A stretch of DNA of 34,917 bases from an uncultured Holophagaceae bacterium (GTDB lineage: Bacteria; Acidobacteriota; Holophagae; Holophagales; Holophagaceae). The notes beneath the pieces were generated by a model. It had not been told where the DNA came from. It searched no databases and saw only the letters and a list, made by a program, of their open reading frames with translations. The stretch covers positions 1 to 34,917 of the forward strand of contig CAIOFF010000067.1 of the NCBI GenBank assembly GCA_903857495.1. The letters run 5' to 3'. Position numbers and translations under genes: made by a program. Of this stretch, positions 1-7,820 are shown piece by piece. Position 1 is the stretch's first letter; every line of letters starts with the position of its first letter.

Positions 1-173
1 CCTGGACCCTCAATGTCCGCCCGAGGAAGTCCCTCGGCTGGAAATGCCCCGCAGAGCTTTTCCTTCCAGAAGGCGCTTTTGATTTCCAGGCCTTCTGGTC
101 AAACCCACCCAAGCCTGTTGCACTTGGAACTTGAAACCGCCTGGTTAAACCGTTTTTCCAAGAAGCAAGAACG

Positions 174-246
174 AACCACGAAGACCACCAAGACCACGAT
201 GGAAGACTAGGCACTTCTTCTTCGTGGTCTTTCCGTCTTCGTGGTT
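174..246. repeat. Nested inverted repeat, ACCACGAAGAC type
   Basis: AACCACGAAGAC at 174-185 is perfectly inverted at 235-246, and AAGACCACGA at 190-199 is inverted at 222-231, so the element can fold into a composite hairpin. It lies downstream of the prolyl isomerase stop on the minus strand. This looks like an interspersed palindromic repeat rather than a coding segment. It may also help end transcription of the isomerase gene. No gene is visible in bases 1-278. Confidence 0.7.
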
Positions 247-278
247 GGCTTTCTTCTTTTCCTTTGGGCTGGCAGCCG

Positions 279-779
279 CTACTGGATGCTGATGAGTTCC
301 ACGTCGAAGATCAGCTCGGCGTTGGGGGGGATGTCGGCGCCGGCGCCGCGGGGGCCGTAGCCCAGGTGTGAGGGGATGATGAGGGTGCGCTTGCCGCCGA
401 CCTTCATGGACAGGAGACCTTCGTCCCAGCCCTTGATGACGCGGCCCACGCCGATGGGGATGGCCAGGGGCTGGCCCCGGTCCACGGAGCTGTCGAACTT
501 CTTGCCGTGCTTGCCCGCATCGGACAGCCAGCCGGTGTAGTGGACGTTGCAGGTCTGGCCCCGCACCGGCGCGGCGCCGGTGCCGACCACGGTGTCCACG
601 TACTTCAGGCCAGACTCGGTGGTGATCATCTCGGGCTCCTTGGGCTTGGGCGCGGCCTTCTTCTTGGCCTTGGCGGCTTTCTTGGGGGCGGGCTTCGGGG
701 TGGGATCGCTGGTCTGGGCGACCAGAGGGAAGGCCAGGGCCAGCAGCAGCGCGGCGCCACGGAAGGACAGCAGAGTCAT
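279..779 (-). CDS. FKBP-type peptidyl-prolyl cis-trans isomerase, exported
   Basis: A 166-residue protein that should catalyse cis-trans isomerisation of prolyl bonds and assist folding outside the cytoplasm. Residues 1-21 form a signal peptide ending near LVAQ. A Lys/Ala/Pro-rich linker (about 25-50) precedes a single FKBP domain (about 52-166). Family landmarks seen are VHYTGWL (79-85), FDSS (95-98), VIKGWDEGL (114-122), YGPRG (141-145) and IPPNAEL followed by FDVEL near the C-terminus. The start is supported by GGAGG just upstream. A -10-like TAGAAT lies at 798-803 on the minus strand, with a weak -35. The single-domain, signal-peptide layout fits a periplasmic FkpA/Mip-like enzyme without the dimerisation domain. 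The basic linker might touch membrane or peptidoglycan, which is inference. Confidence 0.92.
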   Translation of the reverse strand: MTLLSFRGAALLLALAFPLVAQTSDPTPKPAPKKAAKAKKKAAPKPKEPEMITTESGLKYVDTVVGTGAAPVRGQTCNVHYTGWLSDAGKHGKKFDSSVDRGQPLAIPIGVGRVIKGWDEGLLSMKVGGKRTLIIPSHLGYGPRGAGADIPPNAELIFDVELISIQ

Positions 780-797
780 GGGACCTCCAAGGCCATC

Positions 798-803
798 ATT
801 CTA
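798..803 (-). promoter_or_regulatory. Candidate -10 box of the prolyl isomerase gene
   Basis: TAGAAT on the minus strand, about 19 bases upstream of the isomerase start codon. No convincing -35 hexamer is seen at 16-18 bases, so this is a weak call resting on the match to TATAAT and its position. Confidence 0.3.
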
Positions 804-1056
804 GCCCAGCACGCCGGATTCAGCGCCGCCCGGCGCGCCAGTCCCGCAGGACCCTCAGGGCAAGGTGATGCCGCAGCCCCAGCAGGGCCAGGAGCCCCGC
901 CAGGATGAGCCCCAGCAGGATCAGCCGGTTGAGGCAGCTACTTCTTGAGCGGGAGGCCCGTGGAGTCCATGAAGCTGCCCGTGGCGATCCTGACGCTGTT
1001 GATCAGGGTCCAGATGCCGCAGTCGCCCCGCAAGGGCTTCCTTCGGGGACCGTCGA

Positions 1057-1707
1057 TCAGATCGTCTCGGGATAGAGCTTGCCGCGGCAGTCGGGGCAGA
1101 TGCCGTGGGTGAAGTCCGCCTCGGAGTGGCAGCGGACATACTCCTCGATCTGGATCCAGTAGCCCTTGTCGTCGCGGATGTTCTTGCAGCTCGAGCAGAT
1201 GGGCAGCAGCCCCGAGAGGGTCCGCACCTGCGCCAGCGCGGCCTGCAGCTCCTGGATCACCTGCTCCCGCTCGAGCTCGATCCGCTTGCGGTCCGTGATG
1301 TCCTTGGAGATGCACACCACGGAGACCACGCGGCCCCCGGCATCCTGGATGGGTTTCACCGAGGTGAGGTAGAAGTGGTCCCCCCCCCGGGCCATGGGCA
1401 CCCGGACCTCGAAGACGATGGTCTCGGCGCTGGCAAAGGCTCGCTTCACCACGGTCATGCGCTTCTCGGCTTCCTCCAGGGAAAAGAGGTCGTAGATCCG
1501 GCGCCCGATGACCTCCTCGGGCTCCCGCGCGAAGGGGGCCGCGAAGGCCTGGTTCACGTAGCGGTAGGTGCCGTCCTCCAGGATGCAGAAGATGGGATCC
1601 GTGGACTCATCCAGCAGGGTCTCCAGCACGTGGAGCCGGTCGAAGTCCGCCGAGCCGCCAACCTGTGCTGCCGTGTCCTTGAGGTCCTCAGTCGTCACCC
1701 ACCCCAT
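1057..1707 (-). CDS. PAS-domain protein with C-terminal four-cysteine module
   Basis: 216 residues. A PAS domain spans about 24-140 (DESTDPIFCILEDGTYRYVN, then a PAC-like end CISKDITDRKRIE). A short coiled coil follows (141-165), then a compact C-terminal module with C171/C174 (LLPICSSCKNIRDD) and C204/C207 (HGICPDC). This Cys2-Cys2 tail recurs at the ends of bacterial PAS sensor proteins and looks like a zinc-ribbon or metal-binding signalling end. I know of no firmly assigned function. There is no kinase, GGDEF or HTH output domain, so the protein is an unpartnered sensor fragment or an adaptor. The ATG at 1707 has a poor ribosome site. A GTG three codons later is possible. The protein lacks membrane segments and should be cytoplasmic. 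Confidence 0.8.
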   Translation of the reverse strand: MGWVTTEDLKDTAAQVGGSADFDRLHVLETLLDESTDPIFCILEDGTYRYVNQAFAAPFAREPEEVIGRRIYDLFSLEEAEKRMTVVKRAFASAETIVFEVRVPMARGGDHFYLTSVKPIQDAGGRVVSVVCISKDITDRKRIELEREQVIQELQAALAQVRTLSGLLPICSSCKNIRDDKGYWIQIEEYVRCHSEADFTHGICPDCRGKLYPETI

Positions 1708-1962
1708 CCTTTGGAAGCAGCCCTTGCGGTCAGGAGATCGAGGCAGGGGGCTGGGATGAAACTATGCATGGGTCGCGAAGCCCCTGCAAGCAGGCGCGAA
1801 GTGCCTGGAGACTACAGATTCCGCCCAGTGCTGGCTAAACCAGAAGCTGCGTGAGCAGGCATTGCAAAATACGACAGAATGCGCAGACCTGCCCGCTTTC
1901 CCTGGAACCGCTAGGGGTATCTGACCCGCTCAGACTGTGCGCGGCAGGGCCCCGCCACAGAC

Positions 1963-3102
1963 TCAGGCGCCGAGGCAGACCTGGAGCGCGGTCTGGTAGG
2001 CCGTCACGGCGGCGTTCAGCTGGTCCAGGGCGACCCACTCATCGATGATGTGGGCCTGCTCGATGGCGCCCGGCCCCAGCAGGAAGGTGGGGAGGCCCCG
2101 CGCGGCGGCGGCGGAGGCGTTGGTGGTGTAGGGCGCCGCGAAGGCCGGGGTGCCCAGGGCCGCCAGCAGCCGCGCCCGCAGCTCAGGATGCTGGCAGCGC
2201 CAGCCCGGGATGCAGTCCTGCTGGATCAGCTCCGCGCCGGTGTGGCAGGTCTGCCGGGCCTCGGTGATCCGCACGGTGATCCCCTCCAGCCCCGCGAGGG
2301 CCCGGGTGGTGCGGTCCAGCACCGACGCCGCGGTCTCCCCCGGCAGCAGCCGCAGGGCCAGCCGCGCGGTGCACCGGTGCGGCACCATCCCCCGGGAGGG
2401 CATGGGCTCCGAGCTGATCTCGATGAGCTCGCAGATGCCGCGGCCCAGCTCGGGGTCCGTGGGCAGCGGCAGGGCCCGCAGGCGGGTGATGGCCTCCTGC
2501 ATCTTGTAGACCGCGTTGTCGCCCAGCTCCGGCCGCGACGTGTGCGCACTGCGGCCAGCGGCCTCCAGCACGAGCCCGGCCCGGCCCTTCTGGGCCACGC
2601 CCAGGCAGAGGGACGTGGGCTCGCCCACCAGCACCACGTCCGCCGGGTGGCGGTCCAGCACATGGCTCAGGGCCGCCGCGGTGAGATCCTCCTCGCAGAC
2701 ACTCGCCGACACCAGCACCGTGCCCGGGAAGTCCGTGAGAGACGCCGCCGCGCAGAGCATGGCCGAGATGGAGCCCTTGGTGTCCGCCGCGCCGCGGCCC
2801 CAGAGGCGGCCCTCATGAATGGCCGCGCCGTAGGGATCCTGCGTCCAGGCCTCGGGCCGCGTCACGGGCACGGTGTCCAGGTGGGCGTCCAGCAGCACCG
2901 TCGGCCCGGGGCGGCTCCCCCGCCGCGTGCCCAGCACGCTGCCGTAGCGGTCTGTCTCCACCGTGAGGCCCAGCCCGGCCATCCGTGCCGCCACCACCGT
3001 CGCCAGCGCGCCCTCCCCGCCCGACGGGCTGGGAATCCGCACGAACTCCCGGCAGAGCTCAACGACAAGGCTGGAGGCAGAAGCGTTCGGCAAGGTGGTC
3101 AT
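1963..3102 (-). CDS. M20 family metallopeptidase / deacylase (ArgE/DapE-like)
   Basis: A 379-residue zinc hydrolase of the M20 group, which removes acyl groups from amino acids or cleaves small peptides. Metal-ligand motifs are in order: DAHLDTVP (His/Asp), GRGAADTKG (bridging Asp), the catalytic glutamates in CEED, VGEPT (Glu) and a C-terminal His in IEQAHIIDEW. The dimerisation lid begins near GRSAHTSRPELGDNAVYKM. The frame stays open upstream to 3192, but that extension runs into a long palindrome, so I place the start at ATG 3102 (MTTLPNAS), where family homology begins. An alternative is ATG 3117. Substrate cannot be told from sequence. Acetylornithine or succinyl-diaminopimelate type hydrolases are closest in pattern. 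The LysR regulator upstream is co-oriented. Confidence 0.85.
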   Translation of the reverse strand: MTTLPNASASSLVVELCREFVRIPSPSGGEGALATVVAARMAGLGLTVETDRYGSVLGTRRGSRPGPTVLLDAHLDTVPVTRPEAWTQDPYGAAIHEGRLWGRGAADTKGSISAMLCAAASLTDFPGTVLVSASVCEEDLTAAALSHVLDRHPADVVLVGEPTSLCLGVAQKGRAGLVLEAAGRSAHTSRPELGDNAVYKMQEAITRLRALPLPTDPELGRGICELIEISSEPMPSRGMVPHRCTARLALRLLPGETAASVLDRTTRALAGLEGITVRITEARQTCHTGAELIQQDCIPGWRCQHPELRARLLAALGTPAFAAPYTTNASAAAARGLPTFLLGPGAIEQAHIIDEWVALDQLNAAVTAYQTALQVCLGA

Positions 3103-3154
3103 CCCGGAAACCATCATCGCGGGAATTCGGGAGTTCCGTCTGGGGGCGGCGGGA

Positions 3155-3197
3155 ATACCTTGAAAACTCGGAGTGGAACTCCGAGTTTTCAAGGTAT
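3155..3197. terminator. Perfect 20-bp palindrome downstream of lysR
   Basis: Positions 3155-3174 and 3178-3197 are perfectly complementary over 20 bases with a 3-base centre (GGA). It begins 14 bases after the LysR gene stop on the minus strand and lies before the M20 gene. No U-tract follows on either strand. It could be a transcript-end or stability hairpin, or a small palindromic repeat. Its length and perfection are unusual for a plain terminator. Confidence 0.5.
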
Positions 3198-3210
3198 TGG
3201 GCTCAGGGCT

Positions 3211-4122
3211 TCAGGACCCGAACTCGGCCGGGCTCAGGGACTGCAGGTAGCGGGTGAGGGCTTTCTGCTTTTCCTGGGGGGCCTTGACCTTCTTCTGGTA
3301 GATGGAGAAGCGGTCCTCGGCGGGACGGATGGCGGGGAAGAGGGCCACGAGGTCGCGGCGCTGGAGCTCCTCGAGGACGCTGTAGCGGGGCACCAGCAGG
3401 GCGCCCAGGCCCGCCACGGCGGCGTGGATCATGGCGCGGATGTGGTCCACAGCGATGATGCGGTCCAGGGTCGGCTGCTCGCGGCCGGGGGTGGCCAGGA
3501 GGAAGCGGTGCCACCAGGTGCCGGCCTTGTCGAGGGAGAGCACGGGCACGCGGCCCAGGTCCGCGGGGACGCGCAGGCGGTGGGCCTTGCGGAAGGCGGG
3601 GGCGCAGGCCACCACGTAGGTCTCGCGGAAGAGGGGCGCCTTCTTCAGGGCGGGCAGCAGGTGCTCCTGGCAGTCGATGATCAGGTCCAGGTCGTCGCGC
3701 AGCAGCGGCGCCAGCAGGTCCTGGCTGAGGGTGAACTCCAGATCCAGGTCCGGGTGCGCGGCCAGGAAGGGCTGCATGTGCTTCATGAGGATGCTGCTGC
3801 CGAACTCCACCGTGGTGCCGATGCGGAGGCGCCCGCGGGCCAGGGTCTGGTGGCGGCGCAGGTCGTCCGCCGCCGCGTCGAGGGTGGCGAAGACCTGCTC
3901 GCAGGCCAGGTAGAGGCGGCGCCCCTCCTCTGTGAGGCCCAGGTCGCGGCCCCGGCGGGCCAGCAGGGGCACGCCCGCCAGGTGCTCGAGCTTGGCCATG
4001 GCGTGGCTCACCGCGGACTGGGTGCGGTGCAGGCGCCGCGCGCAGGCGGTGAAGCTGCCGGTCTGGGCCAGGGTGAAGAAGGTGCGGAGCTGGGGCAGGT
4101 CGAGGAGGGCGTCCATGGTCAT
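3211..4122 (-). CDS. LysR family transcriptional regulator
   Basis: 303 residues. The N-terminal winged HTH covers about 8-66 (LPQLRTFFTLAQTGSFTACA, then TQSAVSHAMAKLEHLAG). The effector-binding domain fills about 92-300. It is divergent from the ALDH7-type dehydrogenase at 4205, the usual arrangement in which a LysR protein controls the neighbouring catabolic gene, so the probable effector is an amino-acid-derived semialdehyde or its precursor (inference). The start at 4122 has a second in-frame ATG two codons later. Both lie in an ATGAAT-GAT-ATTCAT inverted repeat that may be its own operator. The M20 hydrolase follows in the same direction after the long palindrome. Confidence 0.92.
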   Translation of the reverse strand: MTMDALLDLPQLRTFFTLAQTGSFTACARRLHRTQSAVSHAMAKLEHLAGVPLLARRGRDLGLTEEGRRLYLACEQVFATLDAAADDLRRHQTLARGRLRIGTTVEFGSSILMKHMQPFLAAHPDLDLEFTLSQDLLAPLLRDDLDLIIDCQEHLLPALKKAPLFRETYVVACAPAFRKAHRLRVPADLGRVPVLSLDKAGTWWHRFLLATPGREQPTLDRIIAVDHIRAMIHAAVAGLGALLVPRYSVLEELQRRDLVALFPAIRPAEDRFSIYQKKVKAPQEKQKALTRYLQSLSPAEFGS

Positions 4123-4204
4123 GAATGATATTCATAGCAACCGTGAAGCGAATGAATTTCTTAATTGAAACAAAAAAAGTTACAAATGAGCCAGGGGGTA
4201 GACC
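4121..4204. promoter_or_regulatory. Divergent lysR / dehydrogenase control region
   Basis: An AT-rich 84-base gap between divergent genes in an otherwise GC-rich window. An inverted repeat ATGAAT-GAT-ATTCAT (4121-4135) overlaps the LysR start codon and has the size of a LysR half-box. A run of seven A (4172-4178) and a strong ribosome site (AGGGGG, 4193-4198) precede the dehydrogenase. I cannot place -35/-10 hexamers with confidence. Confidence 0.5.
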
Positions 4205-5719
4205 ATGCGCGAGATCCTGAGGGCACTGGGCATCGAGGACGTGAATGCGGGCGGGTTCGGAGGCGCCTGGACGGCCAGCGGGAAGGCCCAGACCGTGGTC
4301 TCGCCCATCAACGGCGAGACCCTGGCCACGGTCACCAATGTGACCCCGGCGGAGTTCGACGGCATCCTGGCCCGCAGCCACGAGGCCTTCCAGGCCTGGA
4401 AGCTGGTGCCGGCGCCCAAGCGAGGCGAGGTGGTCAAGGCCATCGGCGACGAGCTGCGGCGGAACAAGGCCGCCCTGGCCGAGCTGGTGACCCTGGAGAT
4501 GGGCAAGACCCTGCGCGAGGGTCTGGGCGAGGTCCAGGAGATGATCGACATCTGCGACTTCGCCGTGGGCCTGTCGCGGCAGCTCTACGGTCTCACCATG
4601 CCCAGCGAGCGGCGCCAGCACCGGCTGCAGGAGCAGTGGCATCCCCTGGGCGTGGTGGGCATCATCACGGCCTTCAACTTCCCCGTGGCCGTGTGGAGCT
4701 GGAACACCGCCATCGCCCTGGTCTGTGGCGACACGGTGCTGTGGAAGCCCTCCTCCAAGACGCCGCTCACCGCCATCGCCTGCACGAAGCTGGCCGAGAA
4801 GGTGCTGCGCGACTTCGGCTACGACCCCGCCATCTGCAGCCTGGCCATCGGCCGGGGCAGCGACATCGGCGACCTCATCAACACGGATCCGCGCGTGGCC
4901 CTGGTGTCCTACACCGGCTCCATCCCCGGCGGGCGGCACGTGGGCGGCCTAGTGCAGCAGCGCTTCGGACGGCACATCCTGGAGCTGGGCGGCAACGGGG
5001 CCGTCATCGTCAGCGAGAAGGGCAACCTCGACATCGCCCTGCGGTCGATCTACTTCGGCGCCATCGGCACCGCAGGCCAGCGCTGCACCTCGACCCGCCG
5101 GGTCATCGTGCACCGGTCCATCCACGACACCTTCCTGGACCGCCTGGCGGAGCTCTACGACCGGACCCCCATCGGCGATCCCCGGGGGGACGAGCACCTC
5201 ATGGGCCCCCTGGTGGACCAGGGCGCCGTGGTCACGCTGCTGGCGGCCATGGCCACGGTGCAGGCCGAGGGCGGGCGCCTAGTCTGCGGCGGCGAGCGGC
5301 TGCCCCTGCCCGGTGGCTGCTACGTGACGCCCGCCCTCGCCTCGGTGCCCGGCAACCTGCCCATCGTGCGGGAGGAGACCTTCGCCCCGATCCTCTACGT
5401 GATGCCCTACGACACCCTGGAGGAGGCCATCGCCCTGCAGAACGGGGTCACCCAGGGGCTCTCCAGCGCGATCATCACCGACGACCAGCGCGAGAGTGAG
5501 CTGTTCCTGTCGGCGGCGGGCAGCGACTGCGGCATCGCCAACGTGAACACCGGCACCAGCGGCGCGGAGATCGGCGGGGCCTTCGGCGGCGAGAAGGAGA
5601 CGGGCGGCGGTCGCGAGAGCGGCTCCGATGCCTGGAAGGCCTACATGCGCCGCCAGACCAGCGCCATCAACTTCAGTGGCCGCGTGGAGCTGGCCCAGGG
5701 CATCACCCTGGAGCTCTGA
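4205..5719 (+). CDS. amaB: ALDH7-type semialdehyde dehydrogenase (probable aminoadipate semialdehyde dehydrogenase)
   Basis: 504 residues, full length for an NAD(P)+-dependent aldehyde dehydrogenase. Catalytic Cys294 lies in GQRCTSTRR and the general base Glu260 in LELGGNG. The Rossmann-associated stretch is ITAFNFPVAVWSWN, with the cofactor lysine in LWKPSSKT. The C-terminal signature NTGTSGAEIGGAFGGEKETG followed by GRESGSDAWKAYMRR is characteristic of ALDH7 (antiquitin), which oxidises 2-aminoadipate 6-semialdehyde / piperideine-6-carboxylate in lysine catabolism. Substrate is assigned by family. The start is fixed by AGGGGG six bases upstream. The divergent LysR gene is the likely regulator. 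It is one of two semialdehyde dehydrogenases in 10 kb, the other sitting in the tungsten operon. Confidence 0.93.
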   Translation: MREILRALGIEDVNAGGFGGAWTASGKAQTVVSPINGETLATVTNVTPAEFDGILARSHEAFQAWKLVPAPKRGEVVKAIGDELRRNKAALAELVTLEMGKTLREGLGEVQEMIDICDFAVGLSRQLYGLTMPSERRQHRLQEQWHPLGVVGIITAFNFPVAVWSWNTAIALVCGDTVLWKPSSKTPLTAIACTKLAEKVLRDFGYDPAICSLAIGRGSDIGDLINTDPRVALVSYTGSIPGGRHVGGLVQQRFGRHILELGGNGAVIVSEKGNLDIALRSIYFGAIGTAGQRCTSTRRVIVHRSIHDTFLDRLAELYDRTPIGDPRGDEHLMGPLVDQGAVVTLLAAMATVQAEGGRLVCGGERLPLPGGCYVTPALASVPGNLPIVREETFAPILYVMPYDTLEEAIALQNGVTQGLSSAIITDDQRESELFLSAAGSDCGIANVNTGTSGAEIGGAFGGEKETGGGRESGSDAWKAYMRRQTSAINFSGRVELAQGITLEL

Positions 5720-5777
5720 TCAACTCCCCGCAAGGTCAGCAATGCAGTAAGCTCAGAGCCCACCTTCACGAGTCCCC

Positions 5778-7571
5778 TTGACCGGGCCAACCACCATCTC
5801 CCAGGGGCAGGATGCCTCCACCTCCCTGAGCGCTCTGCCTTCAGGCAGCGGCGGCGCTCTGGGCCGGAGCCGCCTCCCGGCCGCAGTGCTCGTCGGCGGC
5901 TGGTGCCTGGTGGCCCTGGTCCACCTGCTGACCTCGCCCGCGAATCGGACCTGGACCTGGCCCCTGGGCTACCTGCTGCTGGAGGGGCTGGCCACGGCCA
6001 GCCTCGCCTTCCGGGCCTGGCGGTGCACCGGGGAGGAGCGGCGGGCCTGGACCCTGCTGGCCGCCTCGGCGCTGCTGGAGGTGCCGAACCTGCTGGTGAC
6101 CCTGCTGCGGCTGCAGGAGGTCATGCCCCCCTGGTCCTCGGCCATCTCCAGCATCCTCACGCTGGTCTCGGGCGTCCTCGTGCTCGGGGGCGTCCTCAGC
6201 TTCCCCCGGGGCCAGGAGGGGCGTGGTACCTTCCTACGCCGCGCACTGGATGGGCTGATCTTTGCGGCCTCCCTGGTCTTCCTCCTGTGGGTGATGGGGG
6301 TGCAGAGTTCCCTGCGCACGGCCGCTGGGGATGTGGGCCTGCGGGTCTTCGTGGCTTACCTGAACGTGGCCCTCCTGGGCGGCGGCCTGGTCTTCATGAC
6401 CTCCTATCATCCGAGCCGGATCCGGGGTCCCCTGGGCTGGCTGGGGGCCTCGGCCCTGGCCTGGCTCGCAGCCCTCTCCGCCTGGACCCTGGCGGGCCTG
6501 CCTTCGGTGGTGGAGACACAGAAGTGGATCCTCCTGGCCGGCGCGATCCCGCTTTTTCAGGGACTCGCGGCCTGGTCCCCCCAGCCCGTGCGGGCTCCTC
6601 TGCCGGGCCTCGACCTCGAGCGGCGCGGGGCGGCGCTGCTGCCCTACCTGCCGGTCTCCCTCGCCATCCTGGCGCTGGCGGCCCAGTCGATCTGGCTGCC
6701 GGTGGCCGTGACCCGCGGCACGTTCAGTCTCTTCCTGGTCATGGTGGTGCTGCTGCTGCTGCGCCAGTTCCAGGCCATCCGCGACCTGCAGGTGGCCCGC
6801 GAGTCTCTGGAAAAGCGGGTGCACCAGCGCACCAGGGCCCTGGAGCAGGCCCAGGACACCCTGCTGCGCACCGAGCGCATGAACACCCTGGCGCTCATGG
6901 GGGCGGGCCTCGCCCACGACCTGAACAACCTGCTGTGCGCCATGAAGGGCTCGGCGGAGCTGGCGGTCCTCCACCTGGAGGAAGGCCAGCCGGTGGCGCC
7001 CAGGGACCTGACCCGCCTGGCCAGCACCGCGGACCGCGCCGCCAGCTTGACGCGCCGGCTCATGGGCTACGTGCGCTCCGAGGCCGAGGAGCTCCACGCC
7101 GTGGATCTGGGACAGGAGCTGCTGCAGATGGAGGCCACCCTGCGCCTGATCCTGCCGCGCTCCGTGAGTCTGGTCATCGAGGTGCCCCTGGACCAGGCGC
7201 TCCTGGTGGCGAGCACCAGGACTCGGCTCGAGCAGATGCTGGTGAACCTCGTGGCCAATGCCCGGGATGCCATGCCCGAAGGCGGCCGGTTGCAGATCCG
7301 CCTGCACCCCGGCCTTCCCGGGGCGGGGCAGGCGGTCATCGAGGTGGCGGACTCGGGCACCGGCATGACGCCGGAGGTCCAGGCGCACATCTTCGATCCC
7401 TTCTTCACCACCAAGCCCCCGGGCAAGGGCACCGGCCTGGGCCTGCCCTCGCTCAAGGCCATGGTGGAGGCGGACGGTGGCGGGCTGGAAGTGGCCAGCG
7501 CGCCGGGTCTGGGATCGACCTTCCGCATCCTGCTGCCGCGGCTGCCGCTGGAGGCGGTCAGCCCCCGCTGA
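5778..7571 (+). CDS. Orphan sensor histidine kinase with about ten membrane segments
   Basis: 597 residues from a TTG start. No ATG occurs until about residue 115, and residues before that already form membrane helices, so a TTG or GTG start is required and its exact position is uncertain. About ten hydrophobic segments fill residues 30-330. A linker helix follows, then a HisKA-type H-box with His380 (GAGLAHDLNNLL). The ATPase domain has the N-box (NLVANARDAMPEGG), G1 (DSGTGMT), F-box (FDPFFTTKPPGKGTGLGL) and G2 (GLGSTF). No receiver domain or response regulator gene lies next to it. The large membrane part is presumably the sensor, with unknown ligand. Its last 14 bases overlap the convergent ThiS-like gene. 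Confidence 0.88.
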   Translation: MTGPTTISQGQDASTSLSALPSGSGGALGRSRLPAAVLVGGWCLVALVHLLTSPANRTWTWPLGYLLLEGLATASLAFRAWRCTGEERRAWTLLAASALLEVPNLLVTLLRLQEVMPPWSSAISSILTLVSGVLVLGGVLSFPRGQEGRGTFLRRALDGLIFAASLVFLLWVMGVQSSLRTAAGDVGLRVFVAYLNVALLGGGLVFMTSYHPSRIRGPLGWLGASALAWLAALSAWTLAGLPSVVETQKWILLAGAIPLFQGLAAWSPQPVRAPLPGLDLERRGAALLPYLPVSLAILALAAQSIWLPVAVTRGTFSLFLVMVVLLLLRQFQAIRDLQVARESLEKRVHQRTRALEQAQDTLLRTERMNTLALMGAGLAHDLNNLLCAMKGSAELAVLHLEEGQPVAPRDLTRLASTADRAASLTRRLMGYVRSEAEELHAVDLGQELLQMEATLRLILPRSVSLVIEVPLDQALLVASTRTRLEQMLVNLVANARDAMPEGGRLQIRLHPGLPGAGQAVIEVADSGTGMTPEVQAHIFDPFFTTKPPGKGTGLGLPSLKAMVEADGGGLEVASAPGLGSTFRILLPRLPLEAVSPR

Positions 7572-7755
7572 TCAGGTGGATGACCTGCACCACGGCACCG
7601 TCGGGGACTGCGGCCGTGTCGTAGTCGGGCTTGGGGATCAGCAGGCCGTCCACGTGGATGATCAGCATGGGGAAGCGGTAGTTCTTCGCCCGCAGCACGT
7701 CCCGCACCGTCATCCCCTCGTGCCAGTCGAGCGGTTCCTCGTTAACGACGATCAT
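7558..7755 (-). CDS. ThiS/MoaD-like sulfur carrier protein linked to AOR
   Basis: A 65-residue ubiquitin-fold protein ending in the exposed Gly-Gly (HLISGG) that such carriers need for adenylation and thiocarboxylation. Key stretches are MTVRDVLRAKNYRFP, VHVDG-like IIHVDG, and VPDGAVVQVIHLISGG. ThiS/MoaD relatives beside AOR genes are a known arrangement and probably donate sulfur for the tungstopterin dithiolene, or for a related thiolation. AGGGAG lies 8 bases upstream of ATG. It is the last gene of the minus-strand tungsten operon, 65 bases after the AOR stop with a perfect hairpin between, and overlaps the convergent histidine kinase by 14 bases. No dedicated E1-like activating enzyme is in the window, so one must be supplied elsewhere. 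Confidence 0.85.
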   Translation of the reverse strand: MIVVNEEPLDWHEGMTVRDVLRAKNYRFPMLIIHVDGLLIPKPDYDTAAVPDGAVVQVIHLISGG

Positions 7756-7790
7756 GCTGAGCTCCCTGCCTATGCTTGTTCTTCCCCACA

Positions 7791-7820
7791 GAGAATCGGC
7801 CGCGAACGCGGCCGATTCTC
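7791..7820. terminator. Perfect 14-bp hairpin immediately after the AOR stop
   Basis: GAGAATCGGCCGCG (7791-7804) and its exact complement (7807-7820) are separated by AA and abut the AOR stop codon. There is no U-run, and the co-oriented ThiS-like gene follows 35 bases later. It may therefore stabilise the upstream mRNA or partly attenuate transcription, giving much enzyme and little carrier, rather than being a full terminator. This is inference. Confidence 0.55.

Noticed and set aside
13-210. 65-codon ORF at the window start
   Set aside because: It runs into the ACCACGAAGAC repeat, has no ribosome site and no family similarity.
820-1000. Hydrophobic minus-strand frame (LILLGLILAGLLALLGLRHH) ending at 820
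   Set aside because: Looks like a small membrane peptide, but there is no ATG, GTG or TTG in the frame before its upstream stop. It could be a remnant, but is not supportable as a gene.
2050-4128. 692-codon plus-strand frame across M20 and lysR
   Set aside because: Crosses two real genes and the long palindrome. No recognisable domain.
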